Part shown: in pieces, positions 1 to 5,230 of the stretch
Layout: each line of letters begins with the position of its first letter
Position numbering within the stretch: the stretch's first letter is position 1
NCBI GenBank assembly: GCA_002329575.1
Contig: DCTK01000113.1
Span: 1 to 5,230, forward strand
Source of the DNA: Sutterella sp. UBA1442
Lineage (GTDB): Bacteria > Pseudomonadota > Gammaproteobacteria > Burkholderiales > Burkholderiaceae_F
Direction: 5' to 3'
DNA: 5,230 bases
Notes under the pieces: generated by a model
What the model was told of the DNA's origin: nothing
What the model saw: only the letters and a program-made list of their open reading frames with translations
Database searches by the model: none
Program-made: the position numbers and the translations under genes

Positions 1-22
1 TATCCAACTGAGCTACCGGCGC
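1..22 (-). tRNA. 5' end of a tRNA gene, probably tRNA-Arg (partial)
   Basis: Read on the minus strand, the first 22 bases start with the 7-nt acceptor strand GCGCCGG. TA and the D-arm start GCTC follow, then the D-loop AGTTGGATA, a standard tRNA 5' half with the conserved GG of the D-loop. The anticodon and 3' half lie outside the window, so identity cannot be read. A GCGCC acceptor strand with a GGATA D-loop is typical of proteobacterial tRNA-Arg, which is my best guess. The gene is co-directional with the dehydrogenase upstream of it and has its own promoter-like sequence 11 bp before nucleotide 1. That it is a tRNA is nearly certain; the isotype is tentative. Confidence 0.88.
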
Positions 23-33
23 GTGAGAACGGT

Positions 34-62
34 ATTATGCATGCCTTTTTTAAAGATTGCAA
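34..62 (-). promoter_or_regulatory. Candidate sigma-70 promoter of the tRNA gene
   Basis: On the minus strand a -35-like TTGCAA (57-62, 4/6 match) is separated by exactly 17 bp from CATAAT (34-39, 5/6 match to TATAAT). The -10 is followed by ACCG and ends 11 bp before tRNA nucleotide 1, which would give a leader of about 4-5 nt. A GC-containing segment just after the -10 is usual for stable-RNA promoters. Position, spacing and strand all fit; no transcription data are available. Confidence 0.7.
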
Positions 63-133
63 GCTTTTTTCTTAAAAATTTTTCAATCATCGAGCGTTTA
101 AATTTTAACCGATTGATTTCCAAAGAAATCCAG
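63..133. other. AT-rich spacer between the dehydrogenase and the tRNA
   Basis: Very AT-rich stretch after the dehydrogenase stop codon. It holds a 6-bp hairpin (GATTTC/GAAATC, loop CAAA, 115-130) and a loose TCAATC/GATTGA pair (83-88 with 111-116), the latter followed on the minus strand by A5T5. Neither is a convincing rho-independent terminator: stems are short and AT-rich, and the first has no adjacent T-run. Readthrough from the lipoprotein-dehydrogenase unit into the tRNA therefore cannot be excluded. Confidence 0.4.
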
Positions 134-949
134 TTATTTTTGGTTTAAAAACTTTTTAAGCCAAAGATGAGTAATGTAACGAGTCCAGCTGCGTGGAGCC
201 ATGCACGCGGTCACAGTCAGCAAGCGATTAGCTATGCCGGGCGTAGTCACCGGTGTGCCGGAAAACAAGGCATCAATACCGGCTTGAGCTGCGCTTTCAG
301 TGGAAGTCATCCAGGTATTTAACGAATACGTACTCTCTAAGCCTGCACGATCCCAGAATGCCGTTGCCAAAGGCCCCGGACAGAGTGCACTGACGGTCAC
401 GCCCGTGCCTTTGAGTTCCGTATTAAGCGCTTCGCTAAAACTTAAGACATAAGCTTTTGTGCTTGCGTAAACGGCCATAGTAGGACAGGGCATAAAGGCG
501 GCTATGGAGGCAACGTTGAGAATGCGGCCTACGCCTTTCTCCTTCATTTGAGGGGCTAACGCAAGCGTTAAAGCCGTAAGCGCTTTGACATTAACGTTAA
601 TCATCTCTTGGGCTTTTTCAGGCGCCATGGAGAGCGCATTGCCTACAAACCCAAAACCGGCATTATTAATGAGAACGTGAGGCGTCTGAGGCAGTGTCTT
701 GAGAAAGGTGCAAAGCTTTCTGAGTTCAGTCTCAGAGCTCAGATCGCTCACGATGGGCGATGCAGAAACCTTAAAGTTCTTGTTAAATAGGGCCGCAAGA
801 CTTTCAAGCTTTTCTCGGTTGCGACCGACTAAGAGAAGATCAAAACCTCGTTGGGCTAATAATCTTGCAAAAATTTCGCCCAAGCCCCCGGTGGCACCGG
901 TAATGACTGCCAAGGGCTTGGAAATGTCTTTTTTTACGAGTTCGCTCAT
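134..949 (-). CDS. Short-chain dehydrogenase/reductase (classical SDR, DltE/YqjQ-like)
   Basis: A 271-aa NAD(P)-dependent oxidoreductase with a Rossmann fold; the substrate cannot be read from sequence. Visible motifs in order: cofactor motif TGATGGLG at residues 17-24; Arg43 just after the second beta strand, which favours NADP(H); acidic D69-L70; NNAG at 95-98; and the catalytic tetrad N120, S148, Y161, K165 (YASTK). PG at 191-192 follows. Length is normal for a classical SDR and no membrane segment is evident, so it is likely cytoplasmic. The start is placed at ATG 949 because it overlaps the TGA of the upstream lipoprotein gene as ATGA. An in-frame TTG two codons earlier (955) is possible but less likely. 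The coupling suggests co-expression with the lipoprotein, but no joint function is evident. The family is certain; the subgroup is a guess. Confidence 0.93.
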   Translation of the reverse strand: MSELVKKDISKPLAVITGATGGLGEIFARLLAQRGFDLLLVGRNREKLESLAALFNKNFKVSASPIVSDLSSETELRKLCTFLKTLPQTPHVLINNAGFGFVGNALSMAPEKAQEMINVNVKALTALTLALAPQMKEKGVGRILNVASIAAFMPCPTMAVYASTKAYVLSFSEALNTELKGTGVTVSALCPGPLATAFWDRAGLESTYSLNTWMTSTESAAQAGIDALFSGTPVTTPGIANRLLTVTACMAPRSWTRYITHLWLKKFLNQK

Positions 950-1695
950 CGGCAAATGGCCGTTGTTTGCGGCAGCGTTACAGTGGTTGAGGTACCGTCA
1001 GCCGAATACAGGCTATTGATGGCATTGTGCACCATGTAGGGCATGATGTCATCGATGCGTTTGCAACTCGATTCGTGTTGCACCGTAGCGGTGAAGACGG
1101 TTGTGGCTTTGCTGCCGTGCATTTCTTGCAGGCTCACTTTTAACGCCCGACGGTAAAGTTGCACAGTGTAGTAGCGCTCGGCATAGGCAACGCGGGGAGC
1201 GTAACCCACTCCGACGCCAAAACCCACTCCGAAGTGATGGCGAGCGGGCGGTCTATGACCGTGAAAACGCGGAGGAGGAGGTGGCGGGCGATGCACCGGT
1301 GCATAGACTGTTACCGGTACCATTTCTGAGCGCTGGATTTTGCGTGAGGGTTGAATCGACCAGTCAGCCACGACTCGGTACTTTTCCCCCTGACCTTTAG
1401 CGACAGTCTCAAAGTTTGCTGTCTGAAGCATCACTTCAAGTTGTTGCTTAATTGTGGGCCACATACTGTCAGCGGCTAACGAAGCGTTGGCAGGAACCAC
1501 TGCCATCTTGTCGCCCCAGTCAGGCATCGGTCGAAGGCTTGCGTGTAAATCAGGCGTCATCGACAGGCGAGACGAGACCGAGAGGTGAGTGCTGACCGTA
1601 GGCGATGCACACCCCGTAACAGCCACAGCAGCAACCGTGACTGCCAAAGCGGTCAGACAAGATTTAATGAGGTTAAAACGACGGGTGTCAGCCAC
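946..1695 (-). CDS. Putative outer-membrane lipoprotein, DUF4136-like
   Basis: A 249-aa protein with a lipoprotein signal: basic N-terminus (RR at 5-6), hydrophobic stretch about 13-27, and lipobox VTGC with Cys29 as the lipidated residue. Residue +2 is Ala, so Lol sorting to the outer membrane is expected. The mature part has an alpha/beta-looking region (about 75-120), then a low-complexity linker: six prolines (137-142), a His/Arg/Pro patch (His135, 145, 147, 153, 154) and a GVGFGVGVG repeat (156-164). A conserved-looking tail follows (YYTVQLYRRALKVSLQEM, 175-192). The layout resembles DUF4136 lipoproteins, a family without a known function; this assignment is from memory and tentative. 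The start is GTG 1695, preceded by AAGGA with about 6 nt spacing. The stop overlaps the next gene's start by 4 bases. Confidence 0.85.
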   Translation of the reverse strand: MADTRRFNLIKSCLTALAVTVAAVAVTGCASPTVSTHLSVSSRLSMTPDLHASLRPMPDWGDKMAVVPANASLAADSMWPTIKQQLEVMLQTANFETVAKGQGEKYRVVADWSIQPSRKIQRSEMVPVTVYAPVHRPPPPPPRFHGHRPPARHHFGVGFGVGVGYAPRVAYAERYYTVQLYRRALKVSLQEMHGSKATTVFTATVQHESSCKRIDDIMPYMVHNAINSLYSADGTSTTVTLPQTTAICR

Positions 1696-1730
1696 AGAAA
1701 GTCCTTGAATTCAATCGTATTTCAGACTGC

Positions 1731-1736
1731 ATTCTA
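1731..1736 (-). promoter_or_regulatory. Candidate -10 element for the lipoprotein-dehydrogenase unit
   Basis: On the minus strand TAGAAT (4/6 to TATAAT) lies within TGCTTAGAATG in the 82-bp gap after lpxH, about 35 bp before the GTG start. No good -35 is found 16-18 bp upstream. An alternative pair TTGCTT (1736-1741) and TACGAT (1714-1719), spaced 16 bp, is equally weak. Support comes from the same 11-mer recurring upstream of the dcuC-like gene. Without it the unit would depend on readthrough from lpxH, after which I see no terminator. Confidence 0.35.
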
Positions 1737-1777
1737 AGCAAAATCTGTTATGAGCGCACGTTTGGCGGTGAAAAAAA

Positions 1778-2557
1778 CTAAACAAACCGTGACAGAGACC
1801 AAGCGCCATTGTCTCGAGCTAGAAAGCCCGCTTCAAGATGGGAGTTTTCTCCAAAGCGCCAATCAGGCAACACAATACGAACGCAATCGGAATCGGGCAA
1901 GGAATATGTGCCTGGCTTGTGAGTGTGCCCGTGAATAATGCTTGAAGCGCTGAAAGAGCGGATTGCACTGTCAATTGCCTCTTGTGCAACGTCCATCTTG
2001 TAGGCTTCTTTTTGTGTCTTTTTCTTTTTGGATTTCTCGCGTGCGTTGCGCGCAATGGATAAACGCTTGGTAAGCGGCAAGCGCAAAATCAACCACTGCC
2101 ACCAAAAACTTCTGACACGATTTCTCACGGTTTGATAATCGGGATCGTGTGTGCACCAGATGTCGCCATGAGACAAAAGCACGGTCTCATTGCCGACAGT
2201 CGCGACACACGGATCGGCAAGAAGCGTTGCCCCACAGGTTTGGGCAAAACGGTTGCCTAACATAAAGTCACGGTTGCCGTGCATGACGAACACCTTGTGG
2301 GTCTTCGCATAGGTTTTAAGAGCATCCACAATGTGTTGCACGGTACCGATGGCATCATCACCTACCCAGTAGTCAAAAAAGTCCCCGAGAATGACGAGTT
2401 CACGATAGTCCTTGGCCTTTGTATTCAAGAAACGTTCGAAACACTCTGCATGAAAAGACTCTTCGGCGCTTAAATGCAAATCCGAAATCAAACACGGATT
2501 ATCGAGCACAATGCGGTCGGTGACGGCCTCGCGGGCAGGACAGGAGAAAAGTGACAT
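1778..2557 (-). CDS. lpxH: UDP-2,3-diacylglucosamine diphosphatase LpxH
   Basis: Mn2+-dependent calcineurin-type phosphoesterase that hydrolyses UDP-2,3-diacylglucosamine to lipid X and UMP, the fourth step of lipid A synthesis, at the cytoplasmic face of the inner membrane. Signature blocks in the 259-aa product: ISDLHL (24-29), LGDFFDYWVGDD (57-68), HGNRD (93-97), LSHGD (128-132), CTHDPDYQ (135-142), HGHTHKP (209-215). By alignment to known LpxH, metal ligands are D26, H28, D59, N95, H130, H211 and H213; all are present. A Lys-rich run (KKKK, 177-180) precedes the expected MDV segment. The frame is open 26 codons further upstream, but that extension would encode the pepT terminator hairpin, so ATG 2557 is the start. 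No clear Shine-Dalgarno precedes it. Length is slightly above the roughly 240 aa of E. coli. Confidence 0.95.
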   Translation of the reverse strand: MSLFSCPAREAVTDRIVLDNPCLISDLHLSAEESFHAECFERFLNTKAKDYRELVILGDFFDYWVGDDAIGTVQHIVDALKTYAKTHKVFVMHGNRDFMLGNRFAQTCGATLLADPCVATVGNETVLLSHGDIWCTHDPDYQTVRNRVRSFWWQWLILRLPLTKRLSIARNAREKSKKKKTQKEAYKMDVAQEAIDSAIRSFSASSIIHGHTHKPGTYSLPDSDCVRIVLPDWRFGENSHLEAGFLARDNGAWSLSRFV

Positions 2558-2585
2558 GTTGAGCCATTCAAAAACAACTAGAGTA

Positions 2586-2591
2586 ATTGTA
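2586..2591 (-). promoter_or_regulatory. Candidate -10 element of lpxH
   Basis: On the minus strand TACAAT (5/6 to TATAAT) is the only good -10-like hexamer between the pepT terminator and the lpxH start, about 28 bp before ATG 2557. A -35 at 17 bp would fall on the 3' arm of the terminator hairpin (GGGC), which does not match TTGACA. If used, the promoter is -35-poor or activator-dependent, with a leader of only about 20 nt. Confidence 0.4.
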
Positions 2592-2603
2592 GCCGACAGG
2601 CGC

Positions 2604-2633
2604 AAAAAAGCCCGAAGGCATACACCTTCGGGC
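2604..2633 (-). terminator. Rho-independent terminator of pepT
   Basis: A perfect 9-bp GC-rich stem (GCCCGAAGG, 2610-2618, with CCTTCGGGC, 2625-2633) around a 6-nt loop. On the minus strand it is followed directly by six T's (2609-2604), and it begins 30 bp after the pepT stop codon. The plus strand has no matching T-run, so it acts on minus-strand transcription. It separates pepT from lpxH. Confidence 0.93.
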
Positions 2634-2662
2634 AAATCTAAAGACCTGGTGATTGGTTAAGT

Positions 2663-3952
2663 TTATTTGGACAAAGATTTCACTTCAGCTGACATCTTGC
2701 CAAGTTCAATACCCAGTTCAAGCGAGCGCTCGATACCGGTCACTGACAGGCATTCAAAGATGCCGTGATAGTTCATGCCGCCTGTGCAGAGGTTGGGAGT
2801 CGGAAGACCCATGGCCGACAAGCGAGCACCGTCTGTGCCGCCGCGCACCGGTTTTTCGTGCAATTCAATGCCTAAGCGACGATACGCTTCGCGAGCGATG
2901 TCACAGACAACAGGATGGTTGTCCAAGTAGTTTTTCAGATTATGGTATTGAACACGGATGTCCGCAGTCACACGATTGCCCCAGACGCGGTTCATTTCTT
3001 CAACAACCTTACGAACGTATTGCATGCGGTCTTCAAATTTCGCATTGTCGTGGTCGCGAATGAGCATGCGAATGTCGACGCCGCGCACGGCACCGTTGAT
3101 ACCGATCGGGTGGAAGAACCCTTCGTGATCTTCGGTTTTTTCCGGCACGCTTTCAGCCGGGAAACGATCGATGAAGTCCATGGCCATGCGAATGGCGTTA
3201 ATCATCTTGTTCTTGGCAGAACCCGGGTGCGTATTCAAACCTTCAAAGTGAACGTTTACCATCGCGGCATTAAACGTTTCGGTCTCAAAGCCGCCTAATT
3301 CATCGCCGTCAAAGGTGTAAGCATAATCGGCGCCAAAGGCGGGGATGTCAAAGTTTTCCGTACCGCGGCCCACTTCTTCATCGGGTGTGATGGCAAAGCA
3401 GAGTTTGGCGTGCGGCACTTCGGGGTGCTCAATGAAGTAGCGAGCCGTTTCAACGATGATGGCAATACCGGCCTTATCATCAGCGCCCAAAAGCGTCGTG
3501 CCGTCGGTGACCACCAATTTTTCACCGGCGTATTTTCCGACATTGGGGAAACGGTCAAGCGTTAAAACAATATTCTTTTCAGGATTTAAAACGATGTCGC
3601 CGCCTTGATAGTCAAGCACTTGCCAACGCACGGGATCGCCCGAGGCTTCCGGAGACGTGTCCATGTGAGCAATAAAGCCCATGGCGGGGCACTCTTCGTA
3701 GCCCGGTGTCGCCGGTAACGTGGCCATGACCACCGCTTTGTCCGTGACAACGACATCGGTCAAGCCCACGCTTTCCAATTCTTCTTTGAGCATCTTGGCA
3801 TATTCGACTTGAAAGGGCGTCGAAGGAGCCGTCGTGCTCTTGGGGTCAGAGGTGGTGTTGTATTGGGTATAGGACAAGAAGCGTTGCAACACGAGCGGAA
3901 GTTTCGAAAAACCTTCTTCGCCGAGGTTGCCGTAATAGTTGTGCTTTAACAT
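2663..3952 (-). CDS. pepT: Peptidase T (tripeptide aminopeptidase, M20B)
   Basis: Cytoplasmic dizinc aminopeptidase that releases the N-terminal residue of tripeptides. The 429-aa product shows every M20 landmark: HMDTSPE with ligand H96 and D98, GADDKAG with bridging D158, DEEVGRG with general base E192 and ligand E193, TFDGDELGG with ligand D215, NTHPGSAK with H242 of the dimerisation lid, and GGTDGARLS followed by NYHG with ligand H396. It aligns along its length with E. coli PepT (408 aa); the excess is mainly an N-terminal extension of about 18 residues before LVLQRFLSYTQ. ATG 3952 is the start, with AAGGAG about 8 nt upstream. It is monocistronic by its terminator and divergent from the dcuC-like gene. 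In enteric bacteria pepT is anaerobically induced; no such site is clear here. Confidence 0.97.
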   Translation of the reverse strand: MLKHNYYGNLGEEGFSKLPLVLQRFLSYTQYNTTSDPKSTTAPSTPFQVEYAKMLKEELESVGLTDVVVTDKAVVMATLPATPGYEECPAMGFIAHMDTSPEASGDPVRWQVLDYQGGDIVLNPEKNIVLTLDRFPNVGKYAGEKLVVTDGTTLLGADDKAGIAIIVETARYFIEHPEVPHAKLCFAITPDEEVGRGTENFDIPAFGADYAYTFDGDELGGFETETFNAAMVNVHFEGLNTHPGSAKNKMINAIRMAMDFIDRFPAESVPEKTEDHEGFFHPIGINGAVRGVDIRMLIRDHDNAKFEDRMQYVRKVVEEMNRVWGNRVTADIRVQYHNLKNYLDNHPVVCDIAREAYRRLGIELHEKPVRGGTDGARLSAMGLPTPNLCTGGMNYHGIFECLSVTGIERSLELGIELGKMSAEVKSLSK

Positions 3953-3964
3953 TGGAGAATCTCC
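3953..3964 (-). promoter_or_regulatory. pepT ribosome binding site within a small inverted repeat
   Basis: On the minus strand AAGGAG precedes ATTCTCCA and the ATG. The GGAGA of the Shine-Dalgarno is exactly complementary to TCTCC just before the start codon, as GGAG-ATT-CTCC. A 4-bp stem with a 3-nt loop could partly mask the ribosome site. It is short, so its effect is uncertain, but the Shine-Dalgarno itself is strong and fixes the start. Confidence 0.6.
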
Positions 3965-3992
3965 TTAATCAGATTGGCGAAAGTCAGGGGGC

Positions 3993-4053
3993 ATTCTATC
4001 GACTTGAAATGGTCGACAAAAGCCTGAAAATAAAGGAATTTGCGAATTGTCAA
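3993..4053 (-). promoter_or_regulatory. Candidate pepT promoter region (two alternatives)
   Basis: Minus strand. One option is a consensus TTGACA (4048-4053) with TATTTT (4027-4032), but the 15-bp spacer is short. The other is TAGAAT (3993-3998), about 40 bp before the ATG, with a weak TTGTCG 15 bp upstream. A TCGAC-N8-GTCGA dyad (3999-4016) lies between the two -10 candidates, a position where a bound protein would block transcription. I cannot choose between the two from sequence. Confidence 0.4.
3999..4016. repeat. Inverted repeat TCGAC-N8-GTCGA, operator-like
   Basis: Perfect 5-bp arms (3999-4003 and 4012-4016) around TTGAAATG, spacing typical of a dimeric repressor site contacting one helical turn. 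It abuts the TAGAAT candidate -10 of pepT. The short arms mean chance occurrence is possible; no regulator can be named. Confidence 0.35.
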
Positions 4054-4066
4054 GATTCATTATCAC

Positions 4067-4089
4067 AAACCCTACCCAGTAGGGTTTTT
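4067..4089. repeat. Perfect 9-bp dyad with T-tract in the pepT/dcuC divergent region
   Basis: Arms AAACCCTAC (4067-4075) and GTAGGGTTT (4079-4087) around CCA, with T's running on to 4089 on the plus strand. As plus-strand RNA it is a compact hairpin ending in a T-tract, so it looks like an intrinsic terminator or attenuator pointing at the dcuC-like gene. As DNA it is a near-palindromic operator about 50 bp upstream of the likely dcuC start point and about 15 bp upstream of the TTGACA candidate of pepT. No gene ends on its left on the plus strand, so simple termination of a known transcript is not the explanation. Confidence 0.7.
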
Positions 4090-4116
4090 ACTCTTTATGT
4101 CTTAGGTGTCCCTGCT

Positions 4117-4122
4117 TAGAAT
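4117..4122 (+). promoter_or_regulatory. Candidate -10 element of the dcuC-like gene
   Basis: TAGAAT within TGCTTAGAATG, about 90 bp before the start codon. The hexamer 17 bp upstream, TTTATG (4094-4099), matches TTGACA at only 3/6, so activator dependence would be expected. The predicted leader is about 84 nt with no strong hairpin. The same 11-mer occurs upstream of the lipoprotein gene. Confidence 0.4.
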
Positions 4123-4200
4123 GTGCTCAGTCTTTTGCGCTCCCTACGCACGCGATACACGTGAGAACACAAAAGAAATAATTCTCAACTAATCTGTTTT

Positions 4201-4205
4201 AGGAG
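4201..4205 (+). promoter_or_regulatory. Ribosome binding site of the dcuC-like gene
   Basis: AGGAG with a 7-nt spacer to ATG 4213, a near-ideal Shine-Dalgarno. It decides the start of a gene that is otherwise incomplete in the window. Confidence 0.85.
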
Positions 4206-4212
4206 AAGTCCC

Positions 4213-5230
4213 ATGACTTGGATTATGTGGGCCGCTTTGATCGTTGTGATTGGAACGGTCTATGCCTTAATTAAGCGCTATGAAACGCGTCTCGTGTTGC
4301 TCACGAGCGGTTTGATTATGTGCGTGTTGTCGATGGATCCCTTCGCTGCGTTCCAACAGTTCGATAAGTCCATGACGAGTAGCTCGTTGATCATCGTGAT
4401 CTGCTCCTCGATGGGTTTTGCTGCTGTGATGAACATCACGAAGTGTGACTTGCACTTGGTTTCGCTTTTGACGAAACCTTTGAATAAGCTCGGTATCCTG
4501 TTGTTGCCGTGCTGCATGATCGTTACTGGTATTACCTCTTTGGCCATTTCCTCGCTCTCGGGGATGTGTGCTGCCATCGGTCCGACGATTGTTGCATTGA
4601 TGATTCGTGCTGGCTTTAAGCCCGCTATGGCTGCCGCCACGGTGATTGCTTCGACCTTGCCCTCGTTCTGGTCTCCGGGTTCTTCTCACAACGGTTTTGT
4701 GGCTCAATTAGCCAATTGGTCCGTGATGGACTTTGTGACATACACGAGTATGCGCACGCTTTTGATTTCCGTCGTTTGTATCGCTTTGTTGATGGTTGTG
4801 TGCGTGGTCTACGGTGACTTCAAAAAGGGCGGCTTTGCCAATGAAGGCGTAAACCAAACCGATGTTGAATTGCCTGAAAACCCGAACGTGCTTTGGGCTT
4901 TCGCTCCGTTGTTGCCGGTTGTTTTACTCTTTGTGATTGCTTTCTGGTTCCCGAGCATTAAGATCAGTGTGGCTACGGCCATGTTGTTCGGCTTCATCTA
5001 CACGTTGATCGTGACGCGTGCCAACCCCACCGATTTGATCAAGAAGTTCTTTGACGGTATGGGCCGCGGTTACGGCAATATCTTAGGTTTGATCATCGCC
5101 GCTGGCGTCTTTGCTGCTGGTCTTCGTGAATGCGGTGTGATCGACGTCTTCGTGGAATACTTGAAGCACTCCTCTGAAGTGGCCAAGCTCGGTGCTGCCA
5201 TCGGTCCGATGCTCTTAGGTATCATGACCG
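4213..5230 (+). CDS. dcuC: DcuC-family anaerobic C4-dicarboxylate carrier (partial, 3' end missing)
   Basis: Open from ATG 4213 to the window edge: 339 codons plus one base, no stop; E. coli DcuC is about 460 aa. Inner-membrane carrier for fumarate, succinate, malate or aspartate, used in anaerobic exchange or succinate efflux. Hydrophobic segments lie at about 5-20, 27-41, 58-73, 93-115, 118-132, 137-150, 182-200, 229-246, 250-267 and 288-304. DcuC-like blocks are the first-half segment AISSLSGMCAAIGPT (111-125) with SPGSSHNGFVAQ (154-165) and, in the second half, AAGVFAAGLRECGVID (296-311), which lines up with AAGVFAQGL of E. coli. A hydrophilic loop (201-226) sits mid-protein. Leu is encoded largely by TTG, which differs from the minus-strand genes and may reflect high expression. 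Family is secure, but since paralogues are common the exact substrate and the symbol are tentative. Confidence 0.88.
   Translation, partial: MTWIMWAALIVVIGTVYALIKRYETRLVLLTSGLIMCVLSMDPFAAFQQFDKSMTSSSLIIVICSSMGFAAVMNITKCDLHLVSLLTKPLNKLGILLLPCCMIVTGITSLAISSLSGMCAAIGPTIVALMIRAGFKPAMAAATVIASTLPSFWSPGSSHNGFVAQLANWSVMDFVTYTSMRTLLISVVCIALLMVVCVVYGDFKKGGFANEGVNQTDVELPENPNVLWAFAPLLPVVLLFVIAFWFPSIKISVATAMLFGFIYTLIVTRANPTDLIKKFFDGMGRGYGNILGLIIAAGVFAAGLRECGVIDVFVEYLKHSSEVAKLGAAIGPMLLGIMT

Noticed and set aside
115..130. Hairpin GATTTC/GAAATC after the dehydrogenase as a terminator
   Set aside because: The stem is only 6 bp and AT-rich, and no T-run follows on the minus strand.
950..955. TTG start of the dehydrogenase, two codons upstream
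   Set aside because: ATG 949 forms the classic ATGA overlap with the upstream stop and is the stronger start codon.
699..1019. 106-codon plus-strand frame opposite the dehydrogenase and lipoprotein genes
   Set aside because: It is antisense to two well-supported genes and shows no motif or ribosome site.
2558..2635. 26-codon N-terminal extension of LpxH
   Set aside because: It would be encoded by the pepT terminator hairpin and T-tract and adds nothing matching LpxH; ATG 2557 gives a normal length.
4047..4068. Possible FNR or CRP site (TTGTCA-N10-TCACAA)
   Set aside because: The spacing does not match CRP (TGTGA-N6-TCACA), and only one half resembles FNR (ATCAC). Kept only as an imperfect dyad.
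4121..4192. 23-codon open frame in the dcuC leader, a possible leader peptide
   Set aside because: Its ATG overlaps the candidate -10 hexamer, so it would not be in the transcript if that promoter is right. It also has no Shine-Dalgarno and no run of a regulatory amino acid.
4267..4707. 146-codon open frame on the minus strand, rich in Arg, His and Gln
   Set aside because: It lies fully antisense to the dcuC-like gene, has a composition typical of the reverse of a membrane-protein gene, and has no recognisable domain.

Overview
The window reads as ordinary chromosomal DNA of a Gram-negative bacterium. It carries lpxH (lipid A synthesis), an outer-membrane-type lipoprotein, an anaerobic-type C4-dicarboxylate carrier of the DcuC family, and PepT. 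Base composition is intermediate (about half G+C by eye). The protein flavour fits a gut betaproteobacterium of the Sutterellaceae (Sutterella/Parasutterella type), a group known to carry many DcuC-like carriers. That placement is inference from recollection of the families, not a database result.

Layout. Positions 1-3952 are read on the minus strand and 4213-5230 on the plus strand. In minus-strand transcription order: pepT (tripeptidase T, 3952-2663), an intrinsic terminator (2633-2604), lpxH (2557-1778), an 82-bp gap, a DUF4136-like lipoprotein (1695-946), a short-chain dehydrogenase joined to it by a 4-base ATGA overlap (949-134), an AT-rich gap with a good sigma-70-type promoter, and the first 22 nt of a tRNA (probably Arg) that leaves the window at position 1. 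On the plus strand a DcuC-family carrier starts at 4213 and runs off the right edge after 339 codons.

The most informative non-coding stretch is the 260-bp divergent region 3953-4212 between pepT and the dcuC-like gene. It holds a perfect 9-bp dyad followed by a T-tract (4067-4089), a second dyad (TCGAC-N8-GTCGA, 3999-4016) next to candidate pepT promoter elements, and a TAGAAT -10-like hexamer before each gene. PepT releases amino acids from tripeptides, and DcuC-type carriers move fumarate, succinate or aspartate in anaerobic metabolism. The pair therefore makes sense as peptide/amino-acid fermentation with C4-dicarboxylate exchange, but shared control is only inferred.

I see no mobile element, CRISPR array, toxin-antitoxin pair or defence system, and no sign of a wholly new system. 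The points worth checking are regulatory: the divergent dyad, a terminator lying where the lpxH -35 would be, an 11-base sequence shared by two promoter regions, and translational coupling of the lipoprotein with the dehydrogenase.
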